A DNA stretch of 64,000 nt, taken from contig CAKZRQ010000012.1 in NCBI GenBank assembly GCA_937146645.1, positions 116,777 through 180,776 on the forward strand. Reading direction: 5' to 3'. The DNA comes from an uncultured Cyclobacteriaceae bacterium (GTDB lineage Bacteria > Bacteroidota > Bacteroidia > Cytophagales > Cyclobacteriaceae). The position numbers and the translations under genes are program-made. Position 1 is the first letter of the stretch. Each line of letters opens with the position of its first letter. Under the pieces are notes generated by a model, which did not search any database, was not told the origin of the DNA, and saw only the letters and a program-made list of their open reading frames with translations. This document shows positions 55,106 through 63,963 of this stretch, in pieces.

Positions 55106-56028
55106 GACGGGGATTCTTTGGTTTGAGGACTGCTGAGATTAAGAAAGACATCTTCTACTGTGGCCTTTATGGGTTTGACTTCGATTTGGCTTTGGCTTTT
55201 CGCATTTAGAAAATCTTCTATCTCTTGTATTGACCCACCTTGTTTTGTAGACAAATGAAGGGTGTCTCCAAAGGGCAGAATGCTTCTGGTAAAAGGAGCT
55301 AATCGCAAAGTTTGCAGCGTTTGATAGGTGTCCTGAGCTTTTACTGAATAAAGTGGGTGAGGATAGGATGTAATGAGATTCTGAGGACTGTCGGTCTGCA
55401 AAATTTTGCCTTCCTGAATCAAGGCTATCCGATCACAAAGACTCGCTTCATCCATATACGGAGTACTCACCAGGATCGCTATACCTTTCTCTTTTAGGCT
55501 TTGGAGCATTTCCCAAAACTCTTTCCTGCTGACTGCATCTACTCCTGTGGTAGGCTCATCCAGAAACAATACATCTGGTTTATGAATCAGAGCGCATGAA
55601 AGAGCCAGTTTTTGCTTCATGCCTCCAGATAAATCCCCCGCTAATCGTTTTTTGAAAGGTTCGATCTGCCGATAGATATCGGCTATCAAATCGTAATTCT
55701 CTTCAATACTGGTTCCGAAGATGGTGGCGAAAAAATCTAAATTCTCTTCAACTGATAGGTCCTGATAAAGAGAAAACTTACCTGGCATGTATCCAACTTT
55801 ACTCCGGATTGTTTTATAGTTTTTAATTACATCAAATCCAAGAACCTCTGCAGTTCCCTCGTCAGCCAACAGCAGAGTAGTTAGGATTCGAAATAGGGTT
55901 GTTTTTCCTGCACCATCAGGTCCTATAAGTCCGAAAAGCTCACCTTCTTCGACTGTAAAGGAGATGTTATCCAGAGCCTTGACTCCGTCAAAGGTTTTTG
56001 AGATATTTTCAATTTTGATGGGTAGCAT
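55102..56028 (-). CDS. ABC exporter ATPase, equivalent to YbhF N-terminal domain
   Basis: A 308-residue ATPase with Walker A GPDGAGKTT, a normal signature LSGGMKQKLALS, Walker B VLFLDEPTTGVD and a switch-like STPYMDEA in place of the usual H-loop His, where Pro follows the Thr. The C-terminal 70 residues are a family-specific extension (FLNAKSQSQIEVKPIKATVEDVFL). It pairs with the next gene as the two halves of a single ATPase unit. It starts 15 bp after the HlyD-like gene stop. Confidence 0.9.
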   Translation of the reverse strand: MLPIKIENISKTFDGVKALDNISFTVEEGELFGLIGPDGAGKTTLFRILTTLLLADEGTAEVLGFDVIKNYKTIRSKVGYMPGKFSLYQDLSVEENLDFFATIFGTSIEENYDLIADIYRQIEPFKKRLAGDLSGGMKQKLALSCALIHKPDVLFLDEPTTGVDAVSRKEFWEMLQSLKEKGIAILVSTPYMDEASLCDRIALIQEGKILQTDSPQNLITSYPHPLYSVKAQDTYQTLQTLRLAPFTRSILPFGDTLHLSTKQGGSIQEIEDFLNAKSQSQIEVKPIKATVEDVFLNLSSPQTKESPS

Positions 56029-56043
56029 TTGAGGTAAATTACT

Positions 56044-56949
56044 TTAGAATCGTACTTCTGCTGGCATACCAATTCTCAAAGACCCATCATTTTTCACCAT
56101 CACATCGAAGGCGTACACCAGGTTAACTCGGTCTTCTTTTGTCTCAATAGTCTTTGGGGTGAATTCCGCTTCACTTGAAATCCATAATACCTTTCCAGAG
56201 AGTTCTTTCAATCCACCTTCTCCATCGTCCACTAAAACTTTGACTTCATTATTGAGACTGGTTTTCTGTAAAAGATTAGCGCTGGTGTAGGCTCTTAATT
56301 TGATTTCTGATAAATCTGCAATTTTGAAAAGAGGAGTTCCATAGGAAACAAATTCTCCGGGTTCCATGACCTTGGTCAGGACTGTTCCATCGATGGGGCT
56401 AACAATTCTACTTTTATGAATCTTCTCTTCTATAATTTTTATTTGAGCCTCTAGTGGGGCTCTTTCAGATAGGATTCCTCGGTTTGCTACTCCTATCCTT
56501 TTCCTGGTTGATTCGATCTGGCTATTGATGACTTCCATCTGACCTTCGAGGTCTTCCAGCTGTTTTTCAGTGGCGGCCTTCTGTTCGAATAGAGCGCGAG
56601 TCCGATCCAGATCTCGTGAGATATTTGCCTTTTGTTCCACGAGAATTGCAATGTCTGGTGATGCATCTTGAAGTTTATCATCAATGGATTCAAGGCTCGC
56701 TATCAAGGCCATTTTTTCCAAATGGAGAGAGCTGGTATCGATGATTCCCACCATCTGATTGGATTTAATAGACTGGCCTTCATTGATATCGAAGGCGAGA
56801 AGCTTTCCTGTTCCCTCGGACCCTACTGTGATGGTGATTGCCTCAAAATTGCCATAAGCATCAGATTTTTCTTCTGACTGGCAGGATGTCAGGCTAGAAA
56901 GGGTGATTGAAATTATTGGAATGAAAAGTGTCGATTTCATCAATTTCAT
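56044..56949 (-). CDS. HlyD-family periplasmic adaptor, YbhG-like lipoprotein
   Basis: The start overlaps the tolC stop by 4 bp. Signal and lipobox-like SLTSCQSEE (if translation starts at MKST, the second Met, the signal is ideal). A lipoyl/barrel-sandwich half (GKLLAFDINEGQSIKSNQMVGIIDT), a long coiled coil (about 75-170, EQKANISRDLDRTRALFEQKAATEKQLEDLEGQMEV), then VSPIDGTVLTKVMEPGEFVSYGTPLFKIADLSEI. It links the inner-membrane ABC unit to the TolC-type channel. Confidence 0.92.
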   Translation of the reverse strand: MKLMKSTLFIPIISITLSSLTSCQSEEKSDAYGNFEAITITVGSEGTGKLLAFDINEGQSIKSNQMVGIIDTSSLHLEKMALIASLESIDDKLQDASPDIAILVEQKANISRDLDRTRALFEQKAATEKQLEDLEGQMEVINSQIESTRKRIGVANRGILSERAPLEAQIKIIEEKIHKSRIVSPIDGTVLTKVMEPGEFVSYGTPLFKIADLSEIKLRAYTSANLLQKTSLNNEVKVLVDDGEGGLKELSGKVLWISSEAEFTPKTIETKEDRVNLVYAFDVMVKNDGSLRIGMPAEVRF

Positions 56950-58253
56950 AGTTTTCCGAATAGTGTGAGATAATCGATTTGAAGTTTTCTTTTTTGAAGA
57001 AGATGAAGCTCTAATTGCTGCTTCGCTTTGAGTTCGGCGTTCACTTCAAGGATGTAGTCATTGCTTTTGATTACCCCTTCTCTAAGTTGAATTTCACTCT
57101 GCTCGGTGATGGATTCCTGTAGGTTTACTATTTGGTAATCCTTCTCGATTTGCTTGTTAAGCGCTTGAAGGGAGTTTATGAATTTTCCTCTTTGATTATC
57201 GATCTCGAATTCAAAAGTTTCCTTATCTATTTCAACCTGAGCTCGTTGTAAATCGATTTTGATTTTTTCTTTCTTATTTGCTCCCCAATTGAAAAGATTC
57301 CATCTGAGCCTCAGTCCTCCCAATGCATAAGTTGCAGTAGAAATATCAGGGAAGTTTAGTGGGTTTGGATATCCCACACCGCCTTGTGCAAAAAGCGATA
57401 GTGTAGGAGAGTTAGAGGATTTGATCCTAGTTTTTTGTGCCTCCAGATAAGATTTATGGGCTTCAAAAAGGTTTTGTTCTGGCCTGGTAATATCCAGCTC
57501 TGTATCGATGTATTCACCAACCTCAGGAAGGAAGAGACTGGTTTCAGTGGTTACCTCTTGACCGATGAGTTTTGATAAGGTAGACAAATTTGCCATAATT
57601 TCTTCGGCCAGAGCTTCCGACTCAGATTCCAGTTCCAGCTGTCTTACCTTAATTTTTGAGACTTCACTTTCGAGTATTGTGCCGTTTTGAAAACTGGCAT
57701 TTAAAATTTCAAGAGTGGATTCAAGATCTTTTCTTGAAGTAGCTAGAATTAGTTCTTGCTGACGCAAAAGAAGTATTCCTATGAATAGAGAATTAACTTG
57801 ATCCTTGACTTTTCTCAAATCGACATTCAGCTGCTGTCGGTTGATTTCATATTGACTTATTTCTGATTCTTTCTGAGCCTTGGTAAGGCCTCCGTCTAAT
57901 ATGTTATAATTGAAACTCAGATAAGTATTAAATGTCTCTAGGGGCAAGCTGATAGCATTTGGATTGTCAGGAATTTCTTCTCCTATGCTAATATTTTCGG
58001 TCTGAAGTTGACCCACGCTATTTAGTTCCAAAGTGGGAGCTCTCTTTTTGGAGAAAACATCAAGACTGGCTTCATGAAGTTGCTCCAAAAGAGGTGTTTT
58101 TTTTAGAAGCGGGTAGTTTTGTTCTGCGAGATTATGAGCTTCAACAAGGGAGAGCTCGGCTATTTGGGCCATGCTGTCCGTTCCTGCTAAAACAAAGTTG
58201 AATACTAGAAATGAGTAAATTAAATATCTCTTTTTGAGGTAGTTAAATATCAT
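56946..58253 (-). CDS. TolC-family outer-membrane efflux protein
   Basis: A 435-residue outer-membrane factor: signal peptide (cleaved near GTDSMAQIAE), two repeats of long helical hairpins (LRKVKDQVNSLFIGILLLRQQE and FEFEIDNQRGKFINSLQALNKQIEK) and short barrel strands (YLSFNYNILDGGLTKAQKE, GGLRLRWNLFNWGANKKEK). First structural gene of the exporter operon, 89 bp after the TetR gene, with operator-like motifs in that gap. Confidence 0.92.
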   Translation of the reverse strand: MIFNYLKKRYLIYSFLVFNFVLAGTDSMAQIAELSLVEAHNLAEQNYPLLKKTPLLEQLHEASLDVFSKKRAPTLELNSVGQLQTENISIGEEIPDNPNAISLPLETFNTYLSFNYNILDGGLTKAQKESEISQYEINRQQLNVDLRKVKDQVNSLFIGILLLRQQELILATSRKDLESTLEILNASFQNGTILESEVSKIKVRQLELESESEALAEEIMANLSTLSKLIGQEVTTETSLFLPEVGEYIDTELDITRPEQNLFEAHKSYLEAQKTRIKSSNSPTLSLFAQGGVGYPNPLNFPDISTATYALGGLRLRWNLFNWGANKKEKIKIDLQRAQVEIDKETFEFEIDNQRGKFINSLQALNKQIEKDYQIVNLQESITEQSEIQLREGVIKSNDYILEVNAELKAKQQLELHLLQKRKLQIDYLTLFGKL

Positions 58254-58264
58254 AAAATAGTTAA

Positions 58265-58293
58265 TTAACCATATTATTCAACCAAATGGTTAA
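58265..58293. promoter_or_regulatory. Putative TetR operator before the tolC-type gene
   Basis: Contains TTAACCA (58265-58271) and AACCAAATGGTT (58280-58291), the latter a 5-2-5 dyad. The 13-mer CCAAATGGTTAAT also occurs before tetR. A further GGTTAA half-site overlaps the tetR stop (58341-58346). Confidence 0.5.
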
Positions 58294-58342
58294 TGCAATA
58301 ACAAAAAAATATTTCATCCAACCAAATAATTTAACTGGGTGG

Positions 58343-58975
58343 TTAAATATTTTTCTTCTCTACCAGGCTGCTATGGATTATTTCTTTGATGAGAGCCTTC
58401 CTATTTTCCATCATCTCGAAATATTGCCCCTTTTCCAACCCTAACATGTTTTCAAATACAGGTCTTGCTACAAATGGAAAAACCAATAAGGACATTACCG
58501 TGATAATGAATTGATCAACTCCCACGGGCTTTAGAATTCCCTTTTGCTGTTCTTCGGCAATTTGGAAAAGGAAGCCAGAAAAGAATTGGGTCTTTTCCAT
58601 TTTACTTTTCAGCCGAGCTTGATATTTATCTGCATTCTGAGATAGTTCATTCAAGACAAAAATTGGAATGTATGGGTTTTCTATGATGGTTTTGGTGTAT
58701 CCATCGATGAGCATTTCAACCTTCTCCATGACGCTACCCTCGGAAGATAGAACGGGAGTGAATTCTCGCGCCATTATTTCTACGGCCCCATCAACTATTC
58801 TATCAAATAGAGCATCCTTGCTTCGGAAATAGTAATGAAGCATTGCCTTATTGATGTTTGCCTCATCGGCGATTGCTTGCATTCTAGCTCCGGAATATCC
58901 CTTTTCCACGAAGACCTTTTTCGCAGCTTCCAGGATATCTTTTTCAGTATTGTTTAGGGATTCGGTTGAAGCCAT
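58343..58975 (-). CDS. TetR-family transcriptional regulator of the exporter operon
   Basis: A 210-residue regulator. The N-terminal helix-turn-helix reads ILEAAKKVFVEKGYSGARMQAIADEANINKAMLHYYF, and the C-terminal helices form the ligand and dimer domain (VDQFIITVMSLLVFPFVARPVF). It is the first gene of the exporter cluster (89 bp before tolC). In Escherichia coli the YbhGFSR system is next to a TetR protein (CecR), which supports the functional link. Motifs before both genes suggest self-repression and control of the exporter. Confidence 0.92.
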   Translation of the reverse strand: MASTESLNNTEKDILEAAKKVFVEKGYSGARMQAIADEANINKAMLHYYFRSKDALFDRIVDGAVEIMAREFTPVLSSEGSVMEKVEMLIDGYTKTIIENPYIPIFVLNELSQNADKYQARLKSKMEKTQFFSGFLFQIAEEQQKGILKPVGVDQFIITVMSLLVFPFVARPVFENMLGLEKGQYFEMMENRKALIKEIIHSSLVEKKNI

Positions 58976-59021
58976 TGATTAGGATGATGGTGTTTCAAAT
59001 CATCAAATTAATGCAATTCTC

Positions 59022-59055
59022 ACCAAATTAACCAAAGGTTTATCCAAATGGTTAA
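59022..59055. promoter_or_regulatory. Putative TetR operator before tetR
   Basis: Contains ACCAAATTAACCAAAGGTT (59022-59040) and CCAAATGGTTAAT (59044-59056 region), the latter identical to the sequence before tolC. TTAACC and GGTTAA half-sites face each other across 16 bp. It lies about 47-80 bp before the tetR ATG. Confidence 0.5.
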
Positions 59056-59078
59056 TACAAAGCATTTTAAGATTAAGT

Positions 59079-59441
59079 CTACTTCTTATAGATCAGCTTC
59101 CGTAAATGACTTCCAACATAAGCCGAAGGTGCGGTCACCGCCAATGCGAAAAGTAGCTCAAGAGGGAAAAGATTATGGCTCGATGAATCCAGTAAAAGGT
59201 CAAAAAAGATTCTTCCTATGTAAGCCACCATTGCCCCTATTATCACAAGCGTGGCAATTTTCCAATTGGACTTTTTTAAAAAAATAGTCATAAGTAAGGC
59301 TGCTAGAAAAGACAAAATAGCTGCCAGGAGCCAAATTGATATTCCAGCGAGGACAGTTTCGTTGTACGGGTTAAACCAAAAAGAAATGACTCCTGCAATG
59401 AAGCCTGCTCCCAAAACAGTGATGTTGTGATTTTTATTCAT
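59079..59441 (-). CDS. Small integral membrane protein of unknown function
   Basis: 120 residues with four hydrophobic segments (about 8-28, 31-56, 61-82, 93-115) separated by short loops such as FNPYNETVLAG and LKKSNWKIA. No family was recognised. It starts 8 bp after the stop of the sulfatase gene and probably shares its transcript. Confidence 0.7.
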   Translation of the reverse strand: MNKNHNITVLGAGFIAGVISFWFNPYNETVLAGISIWLLAAILSFLAALLMTIFLKKSNWKIATLVIIGAMVAYIGRIFFDLLLDSSSHNLFPLELLFALAVTAPSAYVGSHLRKLIYKK

Positions 59442-59449
59442 GACAGAAT

Positions 59450-60883
59450 TTAATCAAAAGTCTCAACCATATTGATCTTTTCTTCAAGCTTTCTGAGCAA
59501 TGAATCCATCAGGATAGGTTGTAAATCAGCAATGTTCTGAGTTTCTTTTTCAAAGCTCTGGTGATCGTATAACTCTAGATATCCGTCTTTATGGAGCACA
59601 ATTCGATGCCTCTCGTCACGTAAAGTATAGGCATTTGGCTTATAGCCAAAAACCGGATGTCCAGAAATCGTTGGATCGCTAAGATTATCCCTTAAGGATA
59701 CACCTTGGATAAAATCAGGAATATCGATACCTGCCAAATCGCAGAGGGTAGGAAAAAGATCAAGTGTTTCCACAAATGCCTCCGACTTTTTGCCGGGATG
59801 TTCCATTCTTGGATAGTGGATAATCAGTGGGGACCTGAGTGCCTCATCAAAAAGACTGTGCTTTCCCCAAATGGCATGTTCACCCAAATGCCAGCCATGA
59901 TCTCCCCAAAGAATGACGATGGTATTTTCGGCTTCTCCAGATTCTTCAAGAGCACTCAAAATTTTTCCAACCTGAGCATCTGCATAGCTCACGGCAGCTG
60001 CATAATGTCTTCTCACCTCATTGGCAAAGGCTGGATCCGTGACAGGATCTTTCCCCCAGAGGTTATACTGTCTGAATTCCCCTGATCCATGCCAGGTACT
60101 TCGATGTTCTGGTTTTGCAGGATGCTGAATAGGAGGGAGCTGGACATTTTCATAATGAGTCATGTATTTCTCGGGTGAGCCAAAAGGCAAATGAGGTCTA
60201 ATAAGTCCAACTGCCAGAAAGAAGGGATTTTTGGCTTCCGCCAAAGCTTGAATTTGGCTCGTGGCTTCTTCACTTATCAAGCCATCTGGAAAGTCTGTGT
60301 CTTCTGCATCAAGCGATTGGAACACATCCATTTCGCTCGAAACAATTCGGGTTTCACCATAGGCGAGCCCGTGCATGGCGCCTCTAGGATCCTCCCATTC
60401 GCCCACTGGCATTAGATTAATATCCCAGGAATTTGGCATTTCTAGCTGATTGGAATCATTCCATCTTTCTCCACCCATACCACCCGGATGATGAGATACT
60501 TTGCCGATGGAGGCTGTGGTGTAGCCATGTTCTTTAAACCAAGCCGGCAGGCTTGGATCCACATGGCTACTATCACTTTGGTGATTGGCTCTTTGAAAGA
60601 TGGCATTATTTCCAGCGGGTCCATATTTACCCATAAGAAAAGTGTATCTGGAAGGACCGCAGCTCGGAGAATTCACGAAATGGTTGACAAATGATATGCC
60701 TGTTGAAGCCAAAGCATCAATATTGGGCGAATGAATATAATCTGCTCCAAATGATTTCAGCTCTGGCCGAAGATCATCTACCATAATGATCAAGACATTG
60801 GGCGGGTCAGGTTTTGAGCATGCTATTAGAAAAAGGGATGCGCTTAGGAAGAAAAAAGTAGCTAGTGGAGATGTCTTTCGCAT
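59450..60883 (-). CDS. Iduronate-2-sulfatase-like sulfatase lipoprotein
   Basis: A 477-residue type I sulfatase with a lipobox (SLFLIAC). Cys75 in NSPSCGPSRYTFLMGK is the formylglycine site. Metal-site blocks VLIIMVDDLRPEL and LWGDHGWHLGEHAIWGKHSLFDEALRSPL and the ETLDLFPTLCDLAGI element place it near iduronate-2-sulfatases, which act on sulfated uronic acids. The substrate in a marine organism could be an algal polysaccharide (inference). No GAG lyase or SusCD pair is nearby. Confidence 0.92.
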   Translation of the reverse strand: MRKTSPLATFFFLSASLFLIACSKPDPPNVLIIMVDDLRPELKSFGADYIHSPNIDALASTGISFVNHFVNSPSCGPSRYTFLMGKYGPAGNNAIFQRANHQSDSSHVDPSLPAWFKEHGYTTASIGKVSHHPGGMGGERWNDSNQLEMPNSWDINLMPVGEWEDPRGAMHGLAYGETRIVSSEMDVFQSLDAEDTDFPDGLISEEATSQIQALAEAKNPFFLAVGLIRPHLPFGSPEKYMTHYENVQLPPIQHPAKPEHRSTWHGSGEFRQYNLWGKDPVTDPAFANEVRRHYAAAVSYADAQVGKILSALEESGEAENTIVILWGDHGWHLGEHAIWGKHSLFDEALRSPLIIHYPRMEHPGKKSEAFVETLDLFPTLCDLAGIDIPDFIQGVSLRDNLSDPTISGHPVFGYKPNAYTLRDERHRIVLHKDGYLELYDHQSFEKETQNIADLQPILMDSLLRKLEEKINMVETFD

Positions 60884-60961
60884 GTAGTTGAATATCAGGA
60901 TAATAAGATATGGAATTAAGACTTTAAAAAAATTACCTGAAAGAGTAAATATTAAATTGAA

Positions 60962-60986
60962 ACAATAAATTATTGTAAAACAATAA
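60962..60986. promoter_or_regulatory. Palindromic repeat before the DUF2975 operon
   Basis: ACAATAA-A-TTATTGT (60962-60976) is a perfect 7-1-7 palindrome and is followed by a third ACAATAA half at 60980-60986. It ends about 34 bp before the DUF2975 start. Possible operator for the HTH protein of this operon. Confidence 0.45.
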
Positions 60987-61019
60987 AATTTTATTTCCTT
61001 GCAGTATAATTAAATATTT

Positions 61020-61556
61020 ATGAACAACTCTATTCTTAGATTTGCCAAGGTAACCATTCGAGTTCTGCAAATATTGATTCTGATTTTTATCGTTTTGCTT
61101 GCTTTGGGTGCATTGTCCCCAATATTGGGATTTGATTTGTTAGCCATGTTGAGCCCTTCCATTGATTCTGAAGGAATCACCTTTTCGACTAAAAATTATC
61201 CTTCAAAATCTTCAGAAGATTTAAATGCCTGGTTTCTCGAATTCATTTTTGTAAAAAGGCTTCTTCAAATGATCCTCGTCTTTCTCATTTTAAGAATAGG
61301 AAGTAGAATGATCGCTTCAATTCAAAATCTACAGACTTTTACGAGTAGTAATATTTCAAATTTTAAAAGAATGGGTTTTCTGTTTCTCCTGGCCCTTCTG
61401 ATCAGTATTCCTGATTTAAAGCCGAATGGGGATGGCTTTGAAATGTCCTTGACCATAGGTCTGGGTTATGGAATCGCCTCACTGGCATGTTACCTCCTGG
61501 CTGAGATATTTAAGGAAGGAAATCGCCTTTTGGAAGATAGTAAATTAATGATCTGA
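61020..61556 (+). CDS. DUF2975 integral membrane protein
   Basis: 178 residues with four hydrophobic segments and the DUF2975 layout (LRFAKVTIRVLQILILIFIVLLALG at the start, FVKRLLQMILVFLILRIGSRMIASIQN in the middle, IASLACYLLAEIFKEGNRLLEDSKLMI at the end). The family is regularly followed by a small HTH protein, as here (2-bp gap). A membrane sensor or antagonist for that regulator is a reasonable guess. Confidence 0.88.
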   Translation: MNNSILRFAKVTIRVLQILILIFIVLLALGALSPILGFDLLAMLSPSIDSEGITFSTKNYPSKSSEDLNAWFLEFIFVKRLLQMILVFLILRIGSRMIASIQNLQTFTSSNISNFKRMGFLFLLALLISIPDLKPNGDGFEMSLTIGLGYGIASLACYLLAEIFKEGNRLLEDSKLMI

Positions 61557-61558
61557 TC

Positions 61559-61762
61559 ATGGCGATAATTGTAAACATAGATGTCATGATGGCCAGGCGA
61601 AAAATGAAGTCAAAGGACCTTGCCCAAGCCTTGGGAATCACTGAAGCAAATCTGTCCATTCTCAAAACCGGTAAGGCGAAAGGGGTACGGTTTAATACCC
61701 TGGAATCGCTTTGCAAAGCCCTGGATTGCCAACCCGGCGATCTGTTGGAATTCAGAGACTAA
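61559..61762 (+). CDS. Small Cro/CI-type HTH regulator (YozG-like)
   Basis: 67 residues, all one helix-turn-helix: IVNIDVMMARRKMKSKDLAQALGITEANLSILKTGKAKGVRFNTLESLCKALDCQPGDLLEF. The design is that of YozG-type regulators paired with DUF2975 membrane proteins. It lies between DUF2975 and the secreted protein and is probably autoregulatory through the palindrome upstream. Confidence 0.9.
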   Translation: MAIIVNIDVMMARRKMKSKDLAQALGITEANLSILKTGKAKGVRFNTLESLCKALDCQPGDLLEFRD

Positions 61763-61777
61763 TAACCAATTATACTT

Positions 61778-62443
61778 ATGAAAACTACCATAATATGCAT
61801 TATGGCTGGGATGATATTGTCTTCATCCTGCCGTGCCCAGGAGCTTAATTGCGACCTCGAAACTATGAGTGAAGAGCTTATTCTAATGGCCGATGAAGAA
61901 CAAGAAGTTAGAAGGGAAATCATGCCATTAATTGCCCAATACCAAAAAGATGGAAGTGGGAAAATGAAGCTCTTTGCCAAGGCCATGAGTATGGAAAAGC
62001 TAGACAAAGAGAATCAGGAAACTCTTCAATCTTATCTTGAATCCTGCGGATGGCAGGAGCAGCTTCATCCTGATGCTCATAATGCGATTTATCTTATTTT
62101 ACAGCATTCACCTGAAGATATGATGACCCAATATTTTCCTTTGGTTAAGGAAAGGATGGATCAGGGTCATTTAGATCCGGATGACTGGGCGACGATGCTT
62201 GACAGACTTAAAATGTATTCAGGCGAACCTCAGATCTACGGTACACAAACATTTGCCGATGATGACAATGTAAATTGGGTTTGGCCTGTGGCAAATCTGG
62301 ACAGCCTTGAGATAAAGCGTGCTCAAGTTTTCTTACCTGATATGGAAACCTATTTTAAGATTGCCAAAGACAGTACCGGGGTGGTCATGAAATGGGATCG
62401 AGAAATGACGATTGAAGAAGCCCGAAAGATGAAATCAAATTAA
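61778..62443 (+). CDS. Secreted DUF6624-like protein
   Basis: 221 residues with a signal peptide (MILSSSCRAQ, possibly a lipobox). The mature part is helical with a VWPVANLDSLEIKRAQVFLPDM block and YGTQTF before it, which resembles DUF6624; the assignment is tentative. Third gene of the DUF2975/HTH operon (15-bp gap), ended by a terminator. Confidence 0.7.
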   Translation: MKTTIICIMAGMILSSSCRAQELNCDLETMSEELILMADEEQEVRREIMPLIAQYQKDGSGKMKLFAKAMSMEKLDKENQETLQSYLESCGWQEQLHPDAHNAIYLILQHSPEDMMTQYFPLVKERMDQGHLDPDDWATMLDRLKMYSGEPQIYGTQTFADDDNVNWVWPVANLDSLEIKRAQVFLPDMETYFKIAKDSTGVVMKWDREMTIEEARKMKSN

Positions 62444-62454
62444 TTTGAATAAAA

Positions 62455-62482
62455 AGAAGGCCCTCGTAATAGAGGGCCTTCT
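62455..62482. terminator. Bidirectional rho-independent terminator
   Basis: A perfect 11-bp stem (AGAAGGCCCTC with GAGGGCCTTCT) with a 6-nt loop, followed by GTTCTTTTTTT on the plus strand. It separates the convergent DUF6624-like gene and the 62501 gene. Confidence 0.92.
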
Positions 62483-62500
62483 GTTCTTTTTTTAGAGTTC

Positions 62501-63502
62501 TTATCTCATCGCGATGATGTATTCTACCAAGAGATCAGAATAGGCATCCAGCGCTTTGAGCACTACTTCCTTGTATTTGGCTTCATCAGCTTTGATTACG
62601 AAAGTCCCGGTGTTTCTTGTATTTATGGAGATACCCTTGTTAATGGCTTCCGGGAATGCTCCGTCATAGGAGTCTATTTCTGTAGCGTAGTTTTCATTGT
62701 AGAATAAGTTTTTCATCAAGAGTACATTGGCCATTTGTTTCTTCTCGTTCACTAATGTGAAATTGGTGTTTACAATTTTCATTCGGTCAGCAGTATTTGT
62801 TTGCCTAATTGAGATTTGAGGCATTACATTAGAACTGGTTTTTGTATTGATAAAATCATACCCTGGCCCATATCCATCAGATTTCCATCGTGTTGCATCA
62901 ATGTCGAATCTTGCGAAATCAACCACTATATCATATGAGTAGACATCACTCCCTGCTTCTTTAGCCATCTTACTCATAGGTCCAGGTGATTTCACATAGT
63001 CCATCCTTTTATAGACCATATTTTCTGCAGTCTTCACCTTGACCTGTCCAACCAACTTTCCATTATCTTCTGTTTTACCCGGCTTTTCTGCAACTTTGGC
63101 ATAAGCAGCTGTTCCGGTAAAAGCTGAACTTTCGGTTTGCTCTAAGCCTGAAATTGCCGCAACCTTAGCTTGAAAACTGGCCGCGAATTCATCTGAAATT
63201 TCCTGAAGTGTTTGATCACTAATTCCTTCCAGGACTGCCCATGCGGTAACAGTTTCTCTGCCCTGACCTTTTCCTAAAAGAACAGCTCCACTAGTAATGT
63301 CCTTAAAGTGAATTGAACCTTTTACCAAGCCAGCTTTAGTGGACTTCTCGAGGGGTTTATCATAGCCACACTGAAAGTCCTTTTTAGGGTTAAAATCATT
63401 GAAGGAGGAGAATGAAACACCTCCTCTTGCACTGGCATTATCCTGTGCTGAGACTGAAAAACTGATTGCTATAAATGCAAATAGGGCTAGTAACTTCTTC
63501 AT
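62501..63502 (-). CDS. Secreted protein of unknown function
   Basis: 333 residues with a signal peptide (FIAISFSVSAQ). The body is mixed alpha/beta with a central SYDIVVDFARFDID strand and a long C-terminal helix (YKEVVLKALDAYSDLLVEYIIAMR). No family was recognised. No membrane segment after the signal. It is alone on its strand, with a 461-bp non-coding region before it. Confidence 0.75.
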   Translation of the reverse strand: MKKLLALFAFIAISFSVSAQDNASARGGVSFSSFNDFNPKKDFQCGYDKPLEKSTKAGLVKGSIHFKDITSGAVLLGKGQGRETVTAWAVLEGISDQTLQEISDEFAASFQAKVAAISGLEQTESSAFTGTAAYAKVAEKPGKTEDNGKLVGQVKVKTAENMVYKRMDYVKSPGPMSKMAKEAGSDVYSYDIVVDFARFDIDATRWKSDGYGPGYDFINTKTSSNVMPQISIRQTNTADRMKIVNTNFTLVNEKKQMANVLLMKNLFYNENYATEIDSYDGAFPEAINKGISINTRNTGTFVIKADEAKYKEVVLKALDAYSDLLVEYIIAMR

Positions 63503-63963
63503 TTGACCAATATGATTTGATGATGAAATAATTTTTCATAAATCTTCTCAAATTGATCAAATGAAGAAATAAGGCATATGACCTATTTTTCGGAAACATC
63601 AAAATAGCCAGAATGGCTTGTGAATTTTTGAATTTTTACTCAAAAGATAATATTCAATAAATCTATTTCATGATTATTTGCAGTATTTAGTTATTTTTTT
63701 ATCAAAAAGGAATAAGAAATATTTAGTGTAACTCACAGAAAATCAGGAAGATAAAATTTGTTTCTACCTTTCAATTAACCTAACTTCTAATCAGATTTTT
63801 AGGAATCTACCCTGAGGAGGGGTGGGGATTTTCCAGGTGGAGTGCACACTGCTCTATTTCTTAATACTGTACAATTTTCGTTTCTGCCCGTCATTACCCA
63901 ACAGGGCAAATTTCAGGGTCTTAGACCCGGATTAGTATTTGTTAAACCCAAAATCTAACTAAC
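63503..63963. other. Divergent non-coding region
   Basis: 461 bp between the minus-strand secreted gene and the start of a plus-strand gene. The only structure I see is GGGTC-TTA-GACCC at 63916-63928, a short hairpin 36 bp before the ATG. Near-matches to TAnnTTTG occur (TAAAATTTG, TAGTATTTG) but each has one base too many between the boxes. No ORF of note. Confidence 0.6.
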
